Source: Eretmocerus hayati
Lineage: Eukaryota > Arthropoda > Insecta > Hymenoptera > Aphelinidae
Assembly (NCBI GenBank): GCA_029851415.1
Contig: CM056743.1
Location: 26,326,905-26,390,904, forward strand
DNA length: 64,000 nt
Direction: 5' to 3'
Position 1 is the stretch's first letter. The number at the start of each line of letters is the position of its first letter. The translations under genes were made by a program, and so were the position numbers. Positions 37,001 to 48,884 of the stretch are shown here, one piece after another. Below the pieces are notes generated by a model, which was given only the letters and a program-made list of their open reading frames with translations, was not told where the DNA came from and ran no database searches.

Positions 37001-37707
37001 GAACATCGATGTCCATGCTATTGTTGTTGTAATCCATGAATGGGTCAGTTTCCATCTTCATAATTCCCTTGGATGGTTCGAAAAAATTTTGACGAAACAG
37101 CATATCCATCTTCAAAATCTTAAAATTCACCTTCGAACCAACTCCAAAAAGAAAACTTCAACAAAACAAATCAAAAAACACAAAATTATCTTACACAATT
37201 CATGAGTAGTAAGCAAATCAAGCGCAAGATTGTAAAAAACAAAGTAAGATCAACAAAAATTTGCAATAAAGTGCCCTAGAAAGAGTCAGTTACAAAAATT
37301 AATCTCGAAAAGCTCAGAGACGCAGATAGAGTCAAGCAAAAGTATAGCGAATGAAACAAAAGTCGAGATAAAGTATAAGTACATATAAGAAGTTAAGATT
37401 TAGTTTAAGAAGGATGATGACAAAGAAGGCACTCGAATGCCGCAAAATTTTGCAAGCGCGACGACGAAATGGCTGCGATAAATTTTGTTTCGCGCAAGAG
37501 TAAGAGAAAGATAGAGATATAGAAATAGAGCAATTGCCCTTCGCGGCTTTCTAGCAATATAGAGTCACGCAAAGTCGCGAATTGTGTGAGAAAGAGAGAG
37601 AGAAAGCAAAGCAAAGCAAAAGAGAAGGATAGCATGCTAAACCGAGCGACTATGCCGCGGTAAACGTTAATCTTACGGTGCGACGCAACGACTCTTAGCT
37701 CGAGCTT

Positions 37708-37712
<5 letters not shown>
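34026..37712. other. Noncoding stretch, 3.7 kb
   Basis: Only short overlapping frames (under 95 codons). An octamer copy at 34219-34226. I see no inverted repeat, gene or RNA here. A purine-rich tract with AGAGAAAG motifs lies near 37500-37625. Confidence 0.45.

Positions 37713-37767
<55 letters not shown>
37713..37767. repeat. (TA)27 microsatellite
   Basis: Perfect 55-base alternating TA tract, one of the two longest simple repeats of the window and able to extrude a cruciform. Confidence 0.95.
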
Positions 37768-37772
<5 letters not shown>

Positions 37773-39234
37773 TAGCTTTAAATTAGGCCAGGATCGTCCT
37801 GATTTTGTGCAGGAGTCACTGCGAGAGTGTACGAGAAAAACTTGATGAGAAATGTGTTGGAAATCGCGTTAGGTTATCTTTAGACATTGTAAATTTTTCG
37901 AGGAAATTTCCGTTTTCATTTACGCTAAGAAAAGCTGTGAGAAAGCTGAAAAGTTTTGGTATTGGTTAGATGATCATGCAATTAAAGGAACTTTTTTCTG
38001 AGATTGAGGTGTTGTGCTCGTATCATCGAGATGTAGAAAAATTATGAGAAATTTGTTCAACTTTACCGCGAGTTTACTCTAGTTTGAAAGAGACCTCGAC
38101 TGGACGATTTAAGTATTAGAATCTTCTGTACTTGTATGAGAGAAAAACGTGTGAGGCTGAGATTGAGAATTGAAAAACCATGAGATAGGAGCTTTTTACA
38201 AAAGAGTGATAACTCATGCATTTAGAAAATTTCTATGTCAAAAAATTATCTATTAGCTGGCTCGTCTCATGTAAATCCTTCGTAATGAAAATAAGTTCTA
38301 ATTGGATTCACAATTGTGCCATCAAAAACTAGAAAATTTGATCCACATTTGACAATCTCGCGATCAAATGAAATGAGACGCTAGCACTGATTCGACACTT
38401 TTTCAAGCTTTCTAATTCGAAATCGACTTCTGCACTCATTTTTCACAATCTTGCACTCAGAAATAACACATTAATCAACTCACAGTCGATTAAAAAGCGT
38501 CTAAAAGTCACGCACGAATATCACGCGGTCACTCAAGAAAATCGGCACGATATAATACCAACAATTGGTATAAAAATAATAGCGTAAAATCGATATCAAA
38601 GATCGGCTAATCGCGAGAACGAAAAAAATATTTTAAAATGCTACACGGAGCAAGCGGTAAATATGCTCACACACCGAGTAGGCGAGTCAAACTGAGCTCA
38701 CATCGTCGTCGTCAAAATCGTACGATATGTATGGTGTTAGAGGGGTATTTGGAAGATTTCGGGCGCCTCACACATACATTTTCGAAAATTCCAATAGTAA
38801 ACATACGAAGAGTGACCCTTTTACAGTGCATGAGTCGAGAACGTCGAGAATCACAACATTGCTGTCTTGCGACCCACCTGTTACTCTGATACGAACTTGA
38901 AGCGAGAGGGAGGGAGAGAGAGAGAGAGAGAGACAGGTAGTGCGCGCAAGCTCGCGACAATGTTGTGACTCTCTTTCAATGTCTATCCACTGGATTCCAG
39001 AATGTTCGATGAGAAATTGAACTTTACCCAAGCATTTCGAAACTCGGTCAAAAAAAAGTTGAGAACCGCAGTTTTGCTGAGATTTTGTTCATTGTTAAAT
39101 AATTTAGTAGCCACAAGAATGAAACTACTTCATATTGATTATGGAAAATTTCAGTGACTACTGCATGCGCCTGTTGAATTTGTATAAATTTCAATAGAAT
39201 TCAAAAAAGTACCAAGAGTTACATTCTGAATTGA
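37768..39234. other. Noncoding stretch
   Basis: Contains a (GA)n tract at about 38909-38932 and an octamer copy at 38946-38953. Overlapping frames of 82-87 codons on opposed strands near 38.7-39.0 kb have no similarity to known families. Confidence 0.45.
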
Positions 39235-40395
39235 TGATGATAACGAGGAGATTAAAAATGAGTTGCTACTGTCGCATCACTCAATGATATTGTTCTAATA
39301 GTCAAGAAAGTAAGCCCCGAAAAGACGCTTCCTTTTAGGAGTAACCGGCTAAACTCTTCCGGATCCTCCAAATTTAAGCTCAAATAATAGGTGACACGTC
39401 CAATAATCAATATTGATACGAATTATTGTTCAAAAATTGGGGGAAGGCATAAATGAACAATAAAAACATGCATTTTTCCGTCCTTTTCTCGGTTTTTCTT
39501 TTATAAGTCGGAAAATATTGGTTTTTTGGGAAAATTTGTGGAGAGGTTACTTGTAGATCTCCAAACGATCTACAAAATTGGTTGATTCACTTTTTCCCGT
39601 AAAACGCATCATTTTGGAGTTATTCTTGATCAAAGTAATAACCGAATTTGTTTCAAGAAATTTGCCAAAATTGTTTATAACGGGTTCAAATTATTTCTTC
39701 TAGGTAATTAAGTCAATTTTGGAACGAAAAGGTATGTTGGTATTTTTTCCTAAATTTGATCGTTTTCGAGTAATGAAAAAAGAAAATTTCGTGACTTCTA
39801 ACCCTCAATGCCGTGCTTTCATGACAGCAATTTGACTTGAGAGCCGCGAAATTTGCTTTTTTCATTACTCGAAAACGATCAAACTTGAGAAAATATACCA
39901 AAAGACCTTTTTTGTTCAGAATTGTCTCAATTAACTTAGGAAAATAATTTGAACCTCTTATAAACAATTTTAGCTAATTTATCTGAACAGATTCGATCAA
40001 GACTTTGATCAAGAATAACTCTAAGAGGATGCATTTTACGGGAAAAAGTAAAGGAACCAATTTTGTAGATCGTTCAGAGATCTACAAATAACCTCTGTAC
40101 AAATTTTCCCAAAAAACCAATATTTTCCGACTTATAAAGGAATAACCGAAAAGGACGGAAGAATGCATGTTTTTATTGTTTAAGTACGCCTTCCCTCAAT
40201 TTTTGGACGATAATTCTTATCACTACTGATCATTGGATGCGTGCCACCTATTATTTGAGCCCAAAACTGGAAGGTTCGGAAGAGTTTAGCCGGTTAGTGA
40301 ACGGATTCAGGAGCTTACTTACTCGACTATAACAACAATGATGGATGTGACTCACTTTTTTTTCTCATCTCAAAGGAAGCGTCATTGGTGGCGCA
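39235..40395. repeat. Long imperfect palindrome (foldback), about 550-bp arms
   Basis: The two arms are inverted copies of each other with a 50-bp spacer near 39796-39845. Paired blocks from outside in: TTGTTCTAATAGTC, GTAACCGGCTAAACTCTTCC, AATAATAGGTG, ACATGCATTTTTCC, GACTTATAA-type, CAATATTTTCCGAC, ATCTACAAAATTGG, TTACGGGAAAAAGT, TCTTGATCAAAG, and CATTACTCGAAAACGATCAA next to the centre. Divergence between arms is roughly 10-20 per cent. No coding sequence; the 84-codon minus frame at 39713-39967 spans the centre and is an artefact. Looks like a foldback or very long hairpin element; no target duplication identified. Confidence 0.9.
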
Positions 40396-41246
40396 AAGAT
40401 GAATTTTGAGACACTTCAAGGGTTACATCTCTGAGAAAAAATGTTAATATACTTTCCCATGCAATGATTCCATGAAAGGTATGCTTTTTTAATTTTTCGT
40501 GGTATCCAAGAAGTAATTATTTTTCAAAAAAATGAGGCTGTAATGATTTTCAAACCATCTTTGACCTACAAAAAATCTAGCAAGTACTGCCCAGATTCGA
40601 CCTCATCTGCATTCAATCTCTCTATTCCTCGTTGAGCAACCTGTTGCCGTTTTCAAGCTCGTCTATTTTGTTCGCTTGATAGAAGGTTATTTGGCAGTCG
40701 AAACGAGCCATAGCATAGAATAGAACCGCCCCTTCTCTCGAAACGACTAACATGTAAGGCCAATATCGTTTGCGTCGTCGTCGTCGTCGCTGCACAAAAT
40801 CGGGCTAGCACAAGATCGTCGGTCGAGGAAAAGATGGAGAATAATTTTATAGTCATAAAGAGGAGATGGCTATCAGTAAACCAAAGTGGACTATTTTCCC
40901 ATGCATGTGGCCCAATTTTCAAGCTGTGTGTAAAACTGATGGTATTCAACATTTTTCTCCATAATCGTGATGGAAATCGATGCAACGTAAACGTTTTTCA
41001 AATTTTCCTTACATCGCATTGGTTTTCTATGCAGGTACATTTTTTGCTGGACTGTAGAGTGAATTTGAGAATTAGATTCATTATTTGAAAGGAGTTCTAG
41101 GATTCTTCAACAATTTCCAAATCAAAAATATCTTTCGTGCTGTCATTGTGGTACATTTATTTTGGTAAAAACTCAATATCAACTGTTTAGAAAAGTGAAA
41201 TCATTTTCATCAGAGTTTGATGAAAATTAGATCCTAATTCTTGTTC
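40396..41246. other. Noncoding stretch
   Basis: (CGT)5 at about 40775-40791; otherwise AT-rich with no recognised feature. Confidence 0.45.
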
Positions 41247-41365
41247 ACCTCGAGTGGTTTTAATTACCTTGTAATTTCAAACTTCAGCTTCAATTTTCGT
41301 AAATCTTGTGGCCGAGTGTTTACTCCCCACAATTACAAAGAGATGAAAACCACTCGAAGCAAAAA
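41247..41365. repeat. Short inverted repeat around TTCGAGTGGTTTT
   Basis: CTCGAGTGGTTTTAATTACC...TTGTAATT on the left and AATTACAAAG...AAAACCACTCGAAG on the right pair over about 30 bases, loop about 55 bases. No further extension found. Confidence 0.5.
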
Positions 41366-43574
41366 AAAATCAATTTCGAAGTAGAATCTTATCTTGACCC
41401 AGTAAAATTTTCAATTATTAAATTACCCAAACCCCAACTCTCTTGCACTCAAAAATTTCATCTTCAGATACGAGATGAAGCACAAAATGCAAAACACTTA
41501 CTCGTCAAGATGAAATCTGGAACGAACCTCCATAGGGTAATTGAAACTCAAGAGCCATAAAAGTGAAATGATTTCATTAGGTCACGGAGATATGATACAG
41601 ACACAACGTAAAAGTGAGTAAAATGTTTTTCCTCAAGTGGAAAGGTGGAGTCAACCACCACCATCTCGCATAAGACGACGACTAACTTGCGTTAAAGGGA
41701 AATTTTTAGAACCCAAAGAGCTCGTTATATACGTCATCTGCGAGGGACATTTTATCCTGGGCGAGAGAAGAATCGTTGTGCAGTTTTTTTTTTTACTACC
41801 TAACCGTAAATCGCAGCTTCCGTAAGAATGTCTTTTCGCGCTCAGTGGGTCGCTGTTCTGGCTCTTTTCTTGTGCAAGACTTCTTCTTCTCTCTGCAGTG
41901 AATTGCAAACAAAAACTTTTTAAGCTTGCAAGAAAGGAAAGCTTGAAAGCTCAAACTCTACAGAGTGAGATCATTCGATTGCTGCAGGAAGCTTATTTCG
42001 CTTTTTTACATCCATCAAGAGTATTATCCGGTTCTTTGAATTATCCACAGTATTCATTTCTTTGCACTGAAGGTACAGTAGTAGTAAGAGCTTTTATGAA
42101 AAAAGTTTCAGGAAATTCGAAGTTCATAGTCATTACTTTCTGAGATTTCGAATTTTAAGAGATTTGCATTGGGATATGATGCAATCATCATTTTAAAGAT
42201 GAGTGAGTTATTGAAAAGTAAGAAATAATTCGAGAGTGATGTTTCGAGATAGGAGTGGAGAAATGGTGGATTATTTTTTATTTCTTTGGACTGGTCCATT
42301 TTCTCTTGTCTCTGAGAGCACTTTCAAAGATTGAATGGTGGAAAAGCGATTAAGAGCCATTGTTTTACATGAATAATGGTTCCATTACGCTTTTCACGAT
42401 GAAAGCGTTCTTTGAATGTTTGATGACGAGAGAGAAAATCTGTAATGGGTAGCGAAGTGAGTTTTCCAGTTTGAAAATTCAAACGTGAATCATCATTCGA
42501 ATACTGTCCGTAGAGTACTGAAGTATCTCAATTTACTGCGAAATATCGACGGATTATTTGATCAAACCAACTTTTCTTCTTCTAAAAAGGCAAAACCTAT
42601 ATTTCTTTCCAAATTCTCTCGAAATCAATGTACGCACTTTGAACTTCAATTTTCAGTCCCAGAAGAATTTTCTGATATGAAGAATGTGAATAGCTGCTTG
42701 AAAAATGATATAAGAATGTCAAGATTAGAATGTTGAGGAATGTTGATTTTTTCCACTTTTTTTCAAAATCCAAGCGCATGAAGACAGCATCATGTATGGT
42801 CACATATTTCTGTAATAATCAGAAATTCATTTGATTTTCTCAGATCAATCAAAAGTTATCGTAAATATTGGAAATCGAGTGTGTTCACTACAGTGGATAA
42901 TACATAAATGGAGAAGTCGAAAATTTTGTTAAACTAAAAAAATCTCATGGTTGTAAACGACTCCTATCTTGATAACCCTTATTTCAAAAATTCACTCATG
43001 ATAAAATACTCGAATCATTTTTTAACCGATATTCTTCTTGGAAAATTCATGAAAATCGAAAAAAATATTTTCTTGGAAAACAACAAATCATATGCAGATC
43101 ATCAACTGATCAATTCTGAATATACAATGAAAGTGATGTTAATACATATAGTTCATTCTGTATTCATACATGCATCAGAAGTGTATAGATAAGCAATACC
43201 TCATATGTAAGCATCACCTTCATACATAGTTCAATGAGTCTGTATACATTAAACCAACGCATTTACTCGTATGTATAGGTGCAAGCTTACGATAGCTACA
43301 CTTTACGTAACAATGTATACATCCAGGCGCTTACACCTGTGACTTGCAAGCCTTACTACCACTACCACTACTACTACTACTAAAACACACAACACGTGTG
43401 TGTTCGCTACAATAGCTCTACAGGATTCGCTCATCCTGCACTAATACTACACAAACAAGTTTCTTCATTCTCTAAAATTTCAAAATGAAACACAAAAATT
43501 TTGCAAATATTTCGCCGTTATCAATATTGTAAATTGATATTGACGCAAGCCACGTGTAAATATGAAAGAAGGGT
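41366..43574. other. Noncoding stretch
   Basis: (ACT)n-like tract at 43355-43382. Short frames without similarity to known families. No paired repeats noticed. Confidence 0.45.
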
Positions 43575-43586
43575 GGGGGGGGGGGG
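43575..43586. repeat. Poly-G run (G12)
   Basis: Preceded by GGGT, so locally G15 with one interruption. Confidence 0.9.
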
Positions 43587-43702
43587 TTCAGCGTGAAGCA
43601 GAACGTCTCTCTGTGTAAACACTATCGATGTGATTAAACGGCGATACAATATTGATGTTTGGACAGCTCGTAATTAGATGAGGCTCTTAGCCGATTCAAG
43701 AT

Positions 43703-43721
43703 AGAGAGAGAGAGAGAGAGA
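43703..43721. repeat. (GA)n microsatellite
   Basis: About nine perfect AG units. Confidence 0.9.
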
Positions 43722-44504
43722 AGCCAAAACTGGATTAGGGACCTGTCTCGTTTGTTTTCTCTCTATCTCCCTCGTGCCCGTCTCTTGATCGAAGGCTGTA
43801 TCAATTGTATACGCCGACCATATGAATTTGGTAAGGATAAAGACATATGTACATTTCTAGAAACGAGCTCATCAACGAGATTGGTCAGGAAGGTAGACAT
43901 CAGGATGACTCTGTAAAACTTTTATTTTTGCGTTTACTCTCGTTTAGATCATCTTAAATCATCGTGCAAGCTCTCAATTGAAAGCTCTTGAATAAAACAA
44001 CAGAATAAATGATTACAGAATGTTTTAGAGTGAGCCAGTCGTCAAGAGTGAATGCGAAAACAGAAGTGTTACAAAGTCACCCCGGTGTTGACCTTCAACC
44101 CGATTTACGGTACAACATTCTATAATACTTCTACAAATGAATATCAAGCAATCGGTATCATTCATCATTAGTTAAGTCTTATCCATTAGTTGAGCACAGA
44201 AAATATAAATGAATCAAATTACAAACTGATCACCAACATTGTAAAATATTTGTGGGTAAAACTGCAACCAGAACTGCAACGAACTGGTTGACACCAATGA
44301 TCAATCTATTAGTTGCTATTCTGATGGCGGTAACCATTGGTTGCTGCCTTCAAAAATTCTGCCACTGATTGAAATAATTTTCATAGCAAACATAGACGTC
44401 GAGTCAAAGATGCTTCAAGAAGCTCATGAGATTGATAGGTGGTGTTCTCTAGATAACATTTTTCGGTCGAAAAAAACCAGTTTTCTCTCGTTTTCTCATG
44501 AACG
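43722..44504. other. Noncoding, nothing recognised
   Basis: One octamer copy at 43966-43973. AT-rich, no coding support. Confidence 0.45.
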
Positions 44505-44765
44505 AATACAAAATAACATCGAGACCGGCCCCACGAGTCTTTTCGGAAAAAAAGTTAGATTAAACAATGTTTTTGCAACTCAGTATCCGGATTGCTGGCT
44601 GCCCGTTCTAGTTTGCAAAGGTCATAGCTTGTTTGGGATCAGAAACTAGGCAAGAGCGAGATGAACGGTCACCAATCCGGATAATGAATCGCGAAAACGT
44701 TGTTCAACCTAGATTTTCGACCGAAAGAGCTCGCGGGGCTACCGCAGTTATTCAATCTTATTTGT
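44505..44765. repeat. Inverted repeat, about 110-bp arms
   Basis: Left arm: GCCCCACGAGTCTTTTCGG, then TTAGATTAAACAATGTTTTTG and TATCCGGATTG. Right arm read back: GCCCCGCGAGCTCTTTCGG, then TAGGTTGAACAACGTTTTCG and TATCCGGATTG. The centre is near 44627. Part of the inner arm also occurs at 21066-21112, so it belongs to a dispersed family. Confidence 0.75.
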
Positions 44766-45212
44766 TTCAATTATGAAAGAAGAAACTCGTTTTCCTAGCC
44801 CTGAAGTATCGTCCGGACAACGCACCATAGACCAATTTTTATGGGTCCCATAATCATTCTCATCCCGATGCCCATATTCGCCGAGGTAAAATTTCCAAGC
44901 TATGGTTGAATGTGGAAGGCAACCAGTGGTTAAATTTTCAACCATCATCTGCATGATTTTTTTAACCAGGTATGGTTGATGACTGGTTGGAAGAGAACAA
45001 AATTTTTACAATGCACTTGTATTCCGAATTAATTCCTCTAAAATCTGTGTTTACCCCAAATCATCATCACAGGGGCTCTAGAAACGAGAGTATTTCATTT
45101 TGATGGATTTTGCACCAATCTCCTGATTTCAAAAGATCAAGATTGAGGAGATTTTAGCTCGTCATTCCCTGTAAAGTTTCTCAGAAAGACTATCATCACG
45201 AAGGAATAATTT
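44766..45212. other. Noncoding, nothing recognised
   Basis: A palindrome-like AACCAGTGGTTAAATTTTCAACC stretch near 44920 was too short to extend. Confidence 0.45.
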
Positions 45213-45933
45213 CAGGGTGTTTAGTGAAATCCTAGCATGGATTTCCAGATTTATCCAGGTTTTCCAGGTTCAAAAACTTATTTTATCAGGTACTCTTTCA
45301 AAGAGTCGAAGAATCTTTATATATTACTACTGTATCTGAAATTAGAATTCATCCCGCTCAAATGATGGACTACTTGACAAGGATAATACTGGTTCTCCCA
45401 GATTCGTTTTTTCTTAGGACTCATCATGCTTGAATCTCCCTCGTCATTAGGTCAATATAAGGTAAAACGATTCTCCCAAGAAGATTTGGAAATACTCTAA
45501 TAATGCCGTACGAATACAAATTTTTACCTTCGAGTTTTCACCATCCATGATTCTCCATGATGCTCTTGGTTGCATCAAACGTAATCGAATACATCATTTC
45601 GCCAAAAAACTTGACGAGAAGTATGACGTGGATATCACTTTTGAGCTATTCATTGACTTTTGCCCGATGCTAGTCATTTTTTTGGAGATCGGTTATTTTC
45701 ACTCAACATATTAGTTAGTCGTGTGATGCAGCGAATCAAATTCGTGATAATTTTTTTTGACTGTGACATAGATTGGTTGGACCTCTCACAAAATTACCAG
45801 GTCTTGCAACAAAGACCCAAATATCCCAGTGTTTTTGGTCTTAAAATAAACATATTCCAGGTTCTCTAGGTACTAAATTTTCTTCCAAGTTTTTCCAGCT
45901 TTTCCAGATTCTTCAGGTTCGCCAGACACCCTG
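45213..45933. mobile_element. CAGGGTG-ended element, family Q, copy 1 (721 bp)
   Basis: Left end CAGGGTGTTTAGTG; right end, read back, CAGGGTGTCTGGCG. Both ends continue with TCCAG-rich sequence (TTTCCAGATT, CCAGGTTTTCCAGG). It is directly flanked by AATTT on both sides, a 5-bp target duplication. The end sequence resembles hAT-like elements, but those make 8-bp duplications, so the superfamily is left open. A plus frame around 45595-45715 (DEKYDVDITFELFIDFCPML) is unrecognised. Confidence 0.7.
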
Positions 45934-47871
45934 AATTTCTAAAAAATAGCGAATGACAACTCAAAACCATCAAATCCCTAGAATCAAAGCTCAGTCACTA
46001 AGAAAATCCGCACCCAACTTCCAATTTCTAGAACATCCCAATGCAAAACCTTCGGTTACACAGTCACTCAAAGATAGAGAGACTCAAACAAACTGTCAAG
46101 CTCGATCGGCATCAAAATCTTGCCTTCCATCATCAAGTTCTACAGCTTGCAAATAACATAAAGTTTAATAGCTCGTCCTCAATAGCTACAGAACGTACAA
46201 CTGATGTAGCATCTGGCGTGCACTACACTTACTACTCCTATAAGCTTAGACTTTGGTTATATATGCACCGAGTAGTTATGATGAAGAGGAGAAGCAGATT
46301 GGTCAGCATCAGAGCCACATGGTCTCAAAGCTATATTCCAAAGGAGACCTTACCAGCAGGATTATATACCACATACAGACACGTATAGGTTACGACGTAC
46401 ATACTCACTTGGTATATGTGTACATCTATGGATAGTAGCTTAGGAGGATCGACTTAGACGCGATAATGTAATTTGGTGTTGTAGGAGTGGTTGTACACGC
46501 GAGCTCAATATTAATAATCCTCAAGAGATAGAGAGAGAGCTGGTTATATAGTCGAGAAGGGGGCAGCAGCTGCGTAATCAAGAGCAACTGAGATTGGGTT
46601 AGGCTTTATTCCCTACAACTCCATCATCTCAGAACTTTGAAGATGGCAACAGGTTCAACTTGAATTCTCTGAGACATAGACCCTAAAACTATAGGAGCAG
46701 CAGCTTAGTGTTGTGGACATACTGACGATGTTTTTTGGAAGTCAGGATGCTCAAGAAGTTCTCCAAAGAGCCCGTCTTGGTAGATTAGCTGGTGCTGATG
46801 AGTATTAGGCGATTTGTTGGAATGATGGTCAAGATGGGTCAGCTATTGGTGTAAACGTTTTGATCAATTGAGGGTACTTGAGGTGGTTGAGCTATGACTG
46901 GTTTTGAAAATTTGAAAATTCACTCCTGGTTTGGCAAGGTTAGAATAGGTTATGATCATGCGAATGTTAGCATTGGTTGTTTGAAATCTCGTTCATTGTA
47001 GATGGACCAAGTTGTATTTTTTATTCAACGATTTACATTCGATTGAAACTTCAATATGGCTGTGAATTCTTCTGCTCTCCACTCGAGTCAGAGCAACAAT
47101 TCATTCTTGAATTTGAACCTACCACGGCAAGAGAAAAACAACGTCAAGAAGTCTATTCAAATGTTGAATCTTGGAGGTTTCGAGTGCTGTGCTAGCAATT
47201 AAATTTCCTTGGCAACACAATTGTGCTAATAGATGCTGGTTTTTTATCAAAGTTGAACCATTTCCAGGCAAATCATATGCCTCGAAAGCAATGGCAAAAT
47301 AAGCAAAGTGTCGAGACGGTTTTTATTTAGCTCTCGTCGAGGACTCGTTACTTCGTTACGACGGAGTTCACATCCAAGATAGAGCTGCAATTTGACGAGG
47401 ACGCAAGAGTCTCCAACCTTGAGTAATTTTTTCCAAAGAGTCCAAAGAGTTTGGAGAATGGAATTGTTAGAATGAATACTTTCAATGAGATTCCTTGATC
47501 ATAGCATGCTTAATCAATTGAGAGAATTAATCCAGGATATAAGTGGTCGATAAAAAATACGATTTGATTTTCCCTGAATCTGAGAGGTATATCGCAAAAT
47601 CGTTCTACTTCAGCCCTTATCTTGATTAGTAAGAGGATTTGTAATCTGTAACGTGCAAAACTATGTAGAATCTGCTCATTAGATTCCGTATCAAGAGTGA
47701 CGTCGGGTTCCAATTTAACTCGATGTTCAACTGACTTCGGCGATAACGATTCAACTACGATGCGATAATGATGTAACAAAAGTAATATCATACTACCTAT
47801 TAGATTGTGATGAGACCTATCATACTTAAATTCACAAAAAAAAAAAGAAAACACAAAGCGAGACAACATCT
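45934..47871. other. Noncoding stretch
   Basis: Frames up to 119 codons (46041-46388 plus, 47510-47869 minus) show no domains. No paired repeats found. Confidence 0.45.
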
Positions 47872-48884
47872 TATAGACCAGGCGAAATCGGCGCCATCGC
47901 TGGAAAAATTATTCCCAAGGAATTTTCTTGTGGAATCCCCTCCAGAAGACTATTCTGAATCTGAAAATCCATGTGGCCAGTCGAAATTCGAATGCAAAAT
48001 TGTTTAAACTGAAATCGTTTAAACAAATTGTCTATGTATATCAACTTTTTTCGTCCCAAAGTAAATTTTTGAGGTTATTTGGGCTATTTTGAACAAAAAG
48101 TCTCTCTTGTCGTTTTTCTCTAAAGGTCATTGTTTTTGAGTTGTAAGCGTTCGGTTGAAAAAACGCGAAAATTGCGATTTTCAGCGGCTGAAAACAGTAC
48201 GAAAAATGCAAAAATCTCGTGTGGCCAAAGTGAAAAAGTGTTAATTGGGATCTCCCTAACAATATCCGATGGCAAAAATTCATTTTCCCGAGCAGTAACC
48301 CATTATTTTTTTAATGTTAACAATGGGTGGTTGCGCGCGCTATAGACATGCAGATGCAACGGTGGCGGGCCGCGCGTCGTTTGCTTGCTCGTGCCGATAT
48401 TGGCCGATATCCTATGCTATAGCGTGCTCAACTACCTATTGTTAACGTTGAAGGGACAAAGGGTGATCGCCCGGAAACATGAAATTTTGCTATTGGATAT
48501 TGTTAAGGAGATCCCAATCAACAATTTTCCGCCATATGAGATTTTTGCATTTTTCGTATTGTTTTTAGCCACTGAAAATCGCAATTTTCGCGTTATTTCA
48601 ACTTTGAAATGCTCACAGCTCAAAAATAATGACTTTTAGAGAAAAATGACACGAGCGACTTTCTGTTCAAAATAGGCCAAGTAACCTTGAAAATTTGCTT
48701 TGAGGCTAAAAAAGTTGGTATAGATAATTTGTTCAAACAATTTCAGTTAAAACAATTTTGCATTCGAATTTCAACCGGCCACATGGAATTTTGGATCTAG
48801 TTGGGTTTTACGGAGGGGATCCCGCAAAAAAAATTCCTTGGAAATAATTTTTCCAGCGATGGCGCCGATTTCGCCTAGTCTATA
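47872..48884. repeat. Long imperfect palindrome (foldback), 1013 bp
   Basis: Outer ends: TATAGACCAGGCGAAATCGG on the left and, read back, TATAGACTAGGCGAAATCGG on the right. Pairing continues through CGCCATCGCTGGAAAAATTA, CAAAATTGTTTAAACTGAAA-like, AAAACGCGAAAATTGCGATT, TTAATTGGGATCTCC and TTGTTAACGTTG to a GC-rich spacer at about 48340-48415 (GGCGGGCCGCGCG). Arms are about 470 bases. Opposed frames within it are mirror artefacts. No transposase seen. Likely a foldback element with TIR TATAGACYAGGCG. Confidence 0.9.
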
